From Cafeteria roenbergensis (Eukaryota; Sar; Bigyra; Bicosoecida; Cafeteriaceae), in NCBI GenBank assembly GCA_008330645.1, contig VLTN01000048.1, positions 62,001 to 126,000 on the forward strand: a stretch of 64,000 nucleotides of DNA. Direction: 5' to 3'. The notes beneath the pieces were generated by a model that was not told the origin of the DNA, did not search any database, and saw nothing but the letters and a program-made list of their open reading frames with translations. The translations under genes were made by a program, and so were the position numbers. The first letter of the stretch is position 1. Each line of letters begins with the position of its first letter. Positions 61,065 through 64,000 of the stretch are shown here, one piece after another.

Positions 61065-62621
61065 ATGGCCGACGCGGTGGCTTTCGAGGAGGCGCCGCCA
61101 GCCGAGCCTGTGGTCCGCATCGCGCGGAACGCCGTGCCGACGGGCAAGGCCGCCAAGCAGGCGAAGCGGCGCATGCAAGTGCGCGGCGACCTCATCAACC
61201 TGAGCATGTGGGACTTCGAGCAGTGCGACGCCAAGCGGTGCACGGGGCGGCGCCTTGCGCGGCTCGGGTACCTCAACACGCTGCGCGTGGGAGCGGGCTT
61301 CCGCGGCGTGGTGCTGTCGCCCGAGGGCAAAATTCCCGTCTCGCGGCAGGACGCCGCTGCAATCGAGGAGCAAGGTCTCTCTGTGATCGACTGCTCGTGG
61401 GCGCTCGTGGACACCGTGCCGTTCAAGCGAATCAAGGGCCAGGCGCGCCTGCTGCCGTTCCTCGTGGCCGCGAACCCCGTCAACTACGGCAAGCCCCTGC
61501 GCCTCTCTTGCGCTGAGGCCATGGCGGCAGCCCTGTACATCGCCGGGTTCAAGGCAGAGGCCGGGCGCATGATGGAGGAGTTTGGCTGGGGCGAGGAGTT
61601 CCTTCGCCTCAACCACGAGCCTCTGGAGGCCTACGCCGCGGCCGAGACCCCCGCAGGCGTGATCACAGCGCAGATGAAGTACATCGCAGCGATGACGACC
61701 GAGGCGAAGGTCCTCCAGGCGCGGCGCGACGCGATCAACGAGGAGGCCACCGTCATCGACGCGGCCGCCTCCCGCCAGTCGACGCAGTCTCGACCCCCTG
61801 CCGCCCCGCTGGCCGACCCGCTGGCCGACCCGCTGGCCGACCCGCTGGCCGACCCGCTGGCCGCGGCTGCGGCGGGGGCGCCCGGCGCTGCCGGCTCTGC
61901 GGATGCGGCTCGCCTCCAGGCCAGCATCGCCAGCTGGAAGGCCCCCGGCAATTGCCCAGCTGCGGAGCTGGCCGCCGCTGGGGCGCTCCCTGCAGGCGGG
62001 GAGGGCGCGGCCGCCGCGCTCTCGGACGAGGAGTGGCGCGCAGGCGCGTCCGGGGCGCCCACTGCGGGCGGTGCTGCGGCTGCTGGGCGCGGCGGGCCGG
62101 AGCTGGCCGCGGCCACTGCGCTGCCCCCCTACGCCCGCGGCTCCCCCCTGCCTGCCGCCATGCCCGCTGCGTCTTCCAGCAGCAGCACGGCCGCTGCGGC
62201 GCGCTTGTCGGACGCGGAGTTTGCTGCTGTGCCAGAGGCCATGGTGGTGGCGACGGCGGCGGCGAGCCCGGAGGCGGCTCGACCCAGCGCAAGCGCTGCC
62301 GGCCCCGCCGGCGACTCAGTGGCCCGGGCAGGCTCCTCCCCGCCCTCTCCCTCGTCGGCCGCAGCAGCGGGGACGGGGGCGGCCTCAGGGGCCGGGGGTG
62401 CGAGCGGCGAAGGCGCAGCGGCCGACGAGGCAGCGTCGCCCACGGTGCGCCTTGCCGGCTCCGGACTGATGCGCAGCCTCGAGCAGGAGGCCCAGGCGGA
62501 GGAGGCGGGGAGCGGGTGGCTGGGGGACGGGCCCAGCATGGCCGAGGCGACAGAGGCGCTCAAAGGCGGCAGTCTAGCCTCCATCATGGGCATCGACACG
62601 GAGGACGGGGCCAGCGGGTGA
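61065..62621 (+). CDS. TSR3: 18S rRNA aminocarboxypropyltransferase TSR3 with long C-terminal tail
   Basis: A single exon of 518 residues (human about 312). TSR3 adds the aminocarboxypropyl group of S-adenosylmethionine to a hypermodified pseudouridine of 18S rRNA late in 40S maturation. The catalytic region is in the first 210 residues: LINLSMWDFEQCDAKRCTGR, RLARLGYLNTLRVGAGFRGV, VLSPEGKIPVSRQD, LSVIDCSWALVDTVPFKRIK, LLPFLVAANPVNYGKPLRLS, and CAEAMAAALYIAGFKAEAGR followed by FGWGEEFLRLN. The remaining 290 residues are Ala/Ser/Gly/Pro-rich, open with a tandem (LADP)n repeat and close with a short folded-looking motif (LMRSLEQEAQAEEAGSGWLG). The tail is not needed for the known chemistry. Confidence 0.95.
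   Translation: MADAVAFEEAPPAEPVVRIARNAVPTGKAAKQAKRRMQVRGDLINLSMWDFEQCDAKRCTGRRLARLGYLNTLRVGAGFRGVVLSPEGKIPVSRQDAAAIEEQGLSVIDCSWALVDTVPFKRIKGQARLLPFLVAANPVNYGKPLRLSCAEAMAAALYIAGFKAEAGRMMEEFGWGEEFLRLNHEPLEAYAAAETPAGVITAQMKYIAAMTTEAKVLQARRDAINEEATVIDAAASRQSTQSRPPAAPLADPLADPLADPLADPLAAAAAGAPGAAGSADAARLQASIASWKAPGNCPAAELAAAGALPAGGEGAAAALSDEEWRAGASGAPTAGGAAAAGRGGPELAAATALPPYARGSPLPAAMPAASSSSSTAAAARLSDAEFAAVPEAMVVATAAASPEAARPSASAAGPAGDSVARAGSSPPSPSSAAAAGTGAASGAGGASGEGAAADEAASPTVRLAGSGLMRSLEQEAQAEEAGSGWLGDGPSMAEATEALKGGSLASIMGIDTEDGASG
61806..61862 (+). repeat. 12-bp coding tandem repeat, (Pro-Leu-Ala-Asp)n in TSR3
   Basis: About 4.75 identical copies of CCGCTGGCCGAC in frame, coding for Pro-Leu-Ala-Asp. 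Identity at the base level points to recent unequal exchange or slippage. Confidence 0.95.
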
Positions 62622-63857
62622 GGCCAGCCCACCCAGGAACACGCAACGCTCGGGCCGCGCCGCTGCTGGCCCCTGCTGCGCCCGTCGCTCGCGTGCGGGG
62701 TGACCCCTGCTTGCTGGTGCGCCCTTTGCTCGAGGTGCTTTTGTGCGTGTGAGGGTCGTTGCGAATGCTTTTGGGCCCGTGGCGTCTGCTTGGGGGGAAA
62801 TGCATGCCTTGCTTCGGCTGGCTCAGGCCACTGGCGCTGCGTGCAAACACCGGCCGCCCTCCCCACAATGTCACTGTGCGCAGCTTCCAGACTTGTCCCC
62901 CAGCGGCGTTTGCCCGCCAAATGCATTCACGACCCTCGGGGCCCGTGCGTCCGCATGCGGTCGACTCCGCTTGCGCAGGTCGGCGCCGAGGGGTCAAAAA
63001 CTCGAGAATGCAACCTCCCCCCACCCTCTCTGGCCGCCCGCACGACCCGTGGCTGGCATTGGAAGTGCTCACGCTGTCGAGCGGTCCACCGTCGCTGATT
63101 TGGCTGGGGCGGGCGCCGCCGGGGATGCGGGTCGCAGAGCGGCCGGTGCAGAGCCGCTCGTCACGCCGCATTCACGAAATACCGCCCGCCGACCCCTGGA
63201 CACCGTGCCCCCAGCCAGGACAAGCCGAGCAGTGGCTGCGCAGCCGACGTCAGGGCACAGCCATCCCTTGAAGGACAACACCGAGGCCACCGCAATGGCA
63301 GTAGCTGGTGCGTGTGCAGTCGGCTTGCCCGAGCTGCAGGCGCCGGGTTTGAACTGGGCCGCCAAACGGCGACCCCCGGACGCCCCGCGCGCCGCTTCCC
63401 GCGCGCCGCCGCGGCCCACGGGTGTCGGTTGGGCTGAGAGTGCCGCTCAGGGGGGCAAAAGGCGGGCATGTCTGGCCGGGGAACGGCGTGGTGGCTCGTG
63501 TCGGCGGGGCGGGCTGCGCTGTCGCATTTGAAATGCGCCGATTCGAACGCGCGCTGCCAGGGTCGCGCGCCGGAGCTTTCCCGTGCCGCCCCTCTAGCAC
63601 ATTGCCCGGGCTCGGCGTCTCGTGTCGATTGCGGTCATTTGCGCTGAGCGGCGCGGGCCGGGGAGCGCTGCGCGCCAGGCAGCATGCTCGGCGCGCGGCC
63701 TTGGCTGTCCAGAGCGCTGCCCCCACCGCCTGAGTTTCTGTGTGCCACCACCCGCCGGCGGTGCCCCCGCTCCGCCCTGGTGTCCCGCAAGCTGCTTCGC
63801 ACGCCAGGCTGCGCTATTCTGGCCCCCGCCCAACCCCTGGTGCTTGCCTCGCGATTC
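62622..63857. other. Long intergenic space downstream of TSR3
   Basis: 1,236 bases, the longest gap in the window. Frames of up to 262 codons are open on plus (62743-63531), but they are Arg/Pro/Ala mixtures without any recognisable motif, and the other strand is open too. No repeat, tRNA or other RNA gene recognised. It should contain the TSR3 3' end and the promoter of the next gene, and could hide a short exon. Confidence 0.45.
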
Positions 63858-64000
63858 ATGATGCCGCTCGGTCGGACCGCAGAACCTGCCAGTGCCGCTG
63901 CGGGCTGCGACGCACCAGTCAAGGAGGCCGCGCTGCCACTGCTGGTGCAGTTGCAGGCCGTAGTCGACAACGCTGCCATGGGCGACGCTGACGCCATCCG
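63858..64000 (+). CDS. Start of an unknown gene cut by the right edge
   Basis: Two tandem ATGs at 63858 and 63861 open a frame that stays open to the window end (47 residues). It begins MMPLGRTAEPASAAAGCDAP and continues with a likely helix, VKEAALPLLVQLQAVVDNAA. The opposite strand is open here as well, so the call rests mainly on the helical pattern and the preceding gap. No family can be named. Confidence 0.35.
   Translation, partial: MMPLGRTAEPASAAAGCDAPVKEAALPLLVQLQAVVDNAAMGDADAI

Noticed and set aside
62743-63531. A 262-codon plus frame in the long gap after TSR3
   Set aside because: Arg/Pro/Ala mixture, open in other frames too, no helix or domain pattern, no splice-supported extension.
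63530-63560. GATTCGAA with flanking GC, considered as a tRNA T arm on either strand
   Set aside because: The five bases on each side do not pair and no D or anticodon arm is present.

Overview
The window is nuclear DNA of a GC-rich, gene-dense eukaryotic microbe (GC looks near 70% by eye; I did not count it). Thirteen of the genes need spliceosomal introns. All 24 introns I could place begin GTGAG or GTGCG and end GCAG. The cell is flagellated, since it carries the axonemal proteins CFAP141 and CFAP251 and a calcyphosin-like EF-hand protein. It probably has a sexual cycle (TRIP13/PCH2) and has an NCL-type Na+/Ca2+ exchanger. I see no plastid gene, retroelement, virus-like element, tRNA or rRNA. 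Lineage is not settled: a stramenopile (for example bicosoecid or pelagophyte) or a haptophyte would fit the base composition and the giant GCC2/GCC3-type receptor.

Layout. 1-17.5 kb: a SET-domain methyltransferase with a signal peptide (cut by the left edge), CFAP141, a small membrane protein, the ribosome-biogenesis GTPase NOG2, an mL53-like mitoribosomal protein, TRIP13, a calcyphosin-like protein, a divergent protein kinase and CFAP251. 17.8-34.0 kb: one uninterrupted 5,396-codon gene for a giant secreted/membrane protein with nine or so Ig-like modules, a cysteine-rich GCC2/GCC3-like region and a C-terminal membrane bundle. 34.3-48.2 kb: USP5/13, an unknown basic protein, NSE1 of the SMC5/6 complex, an unknown protein, a DHHC-like membrane protein whose signature reads DHMC, a serine carboxypeptidase, a multi-pass membrane protein and an SLC35D-type nucleotide-sugar transporter. 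48.5-64 kb: two unknown proteins, a kelch-like type II membrane protein, glutathione reductase, the NCL exchanger, the rRNA-modifying enzyme TSR3, and the start of a gene cut by the right edge.

Genes sit in alternating orientation, so many pairs share a short divergent intergenic space. Introns lie towards the 5' end of their genes and the last exon is always the longest. Ten complete genes have none. There is no single operon-like pathway; themes that recur are the cilium (CFAP141, CFAP251), calcium (calcyphosin-like protein, NCL), SUMO/ubiquitin and chromosome maintenance (NSE1, USP5/13, TRIP13) and ribosome production (NOG2, TSR3, mL53).

The most unusual points are an NSE1 without its RING finger that ends in four SUMO-consensus motifs, the 16.2-kb single-exon receptor gene, the DHMC membrane protein, the secretory-looking SET enzyme, and the uniform splice signals with their 5' bias. 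Exon models were built by hand from reading frame, splice signals and remembered family sequences; no search was run.
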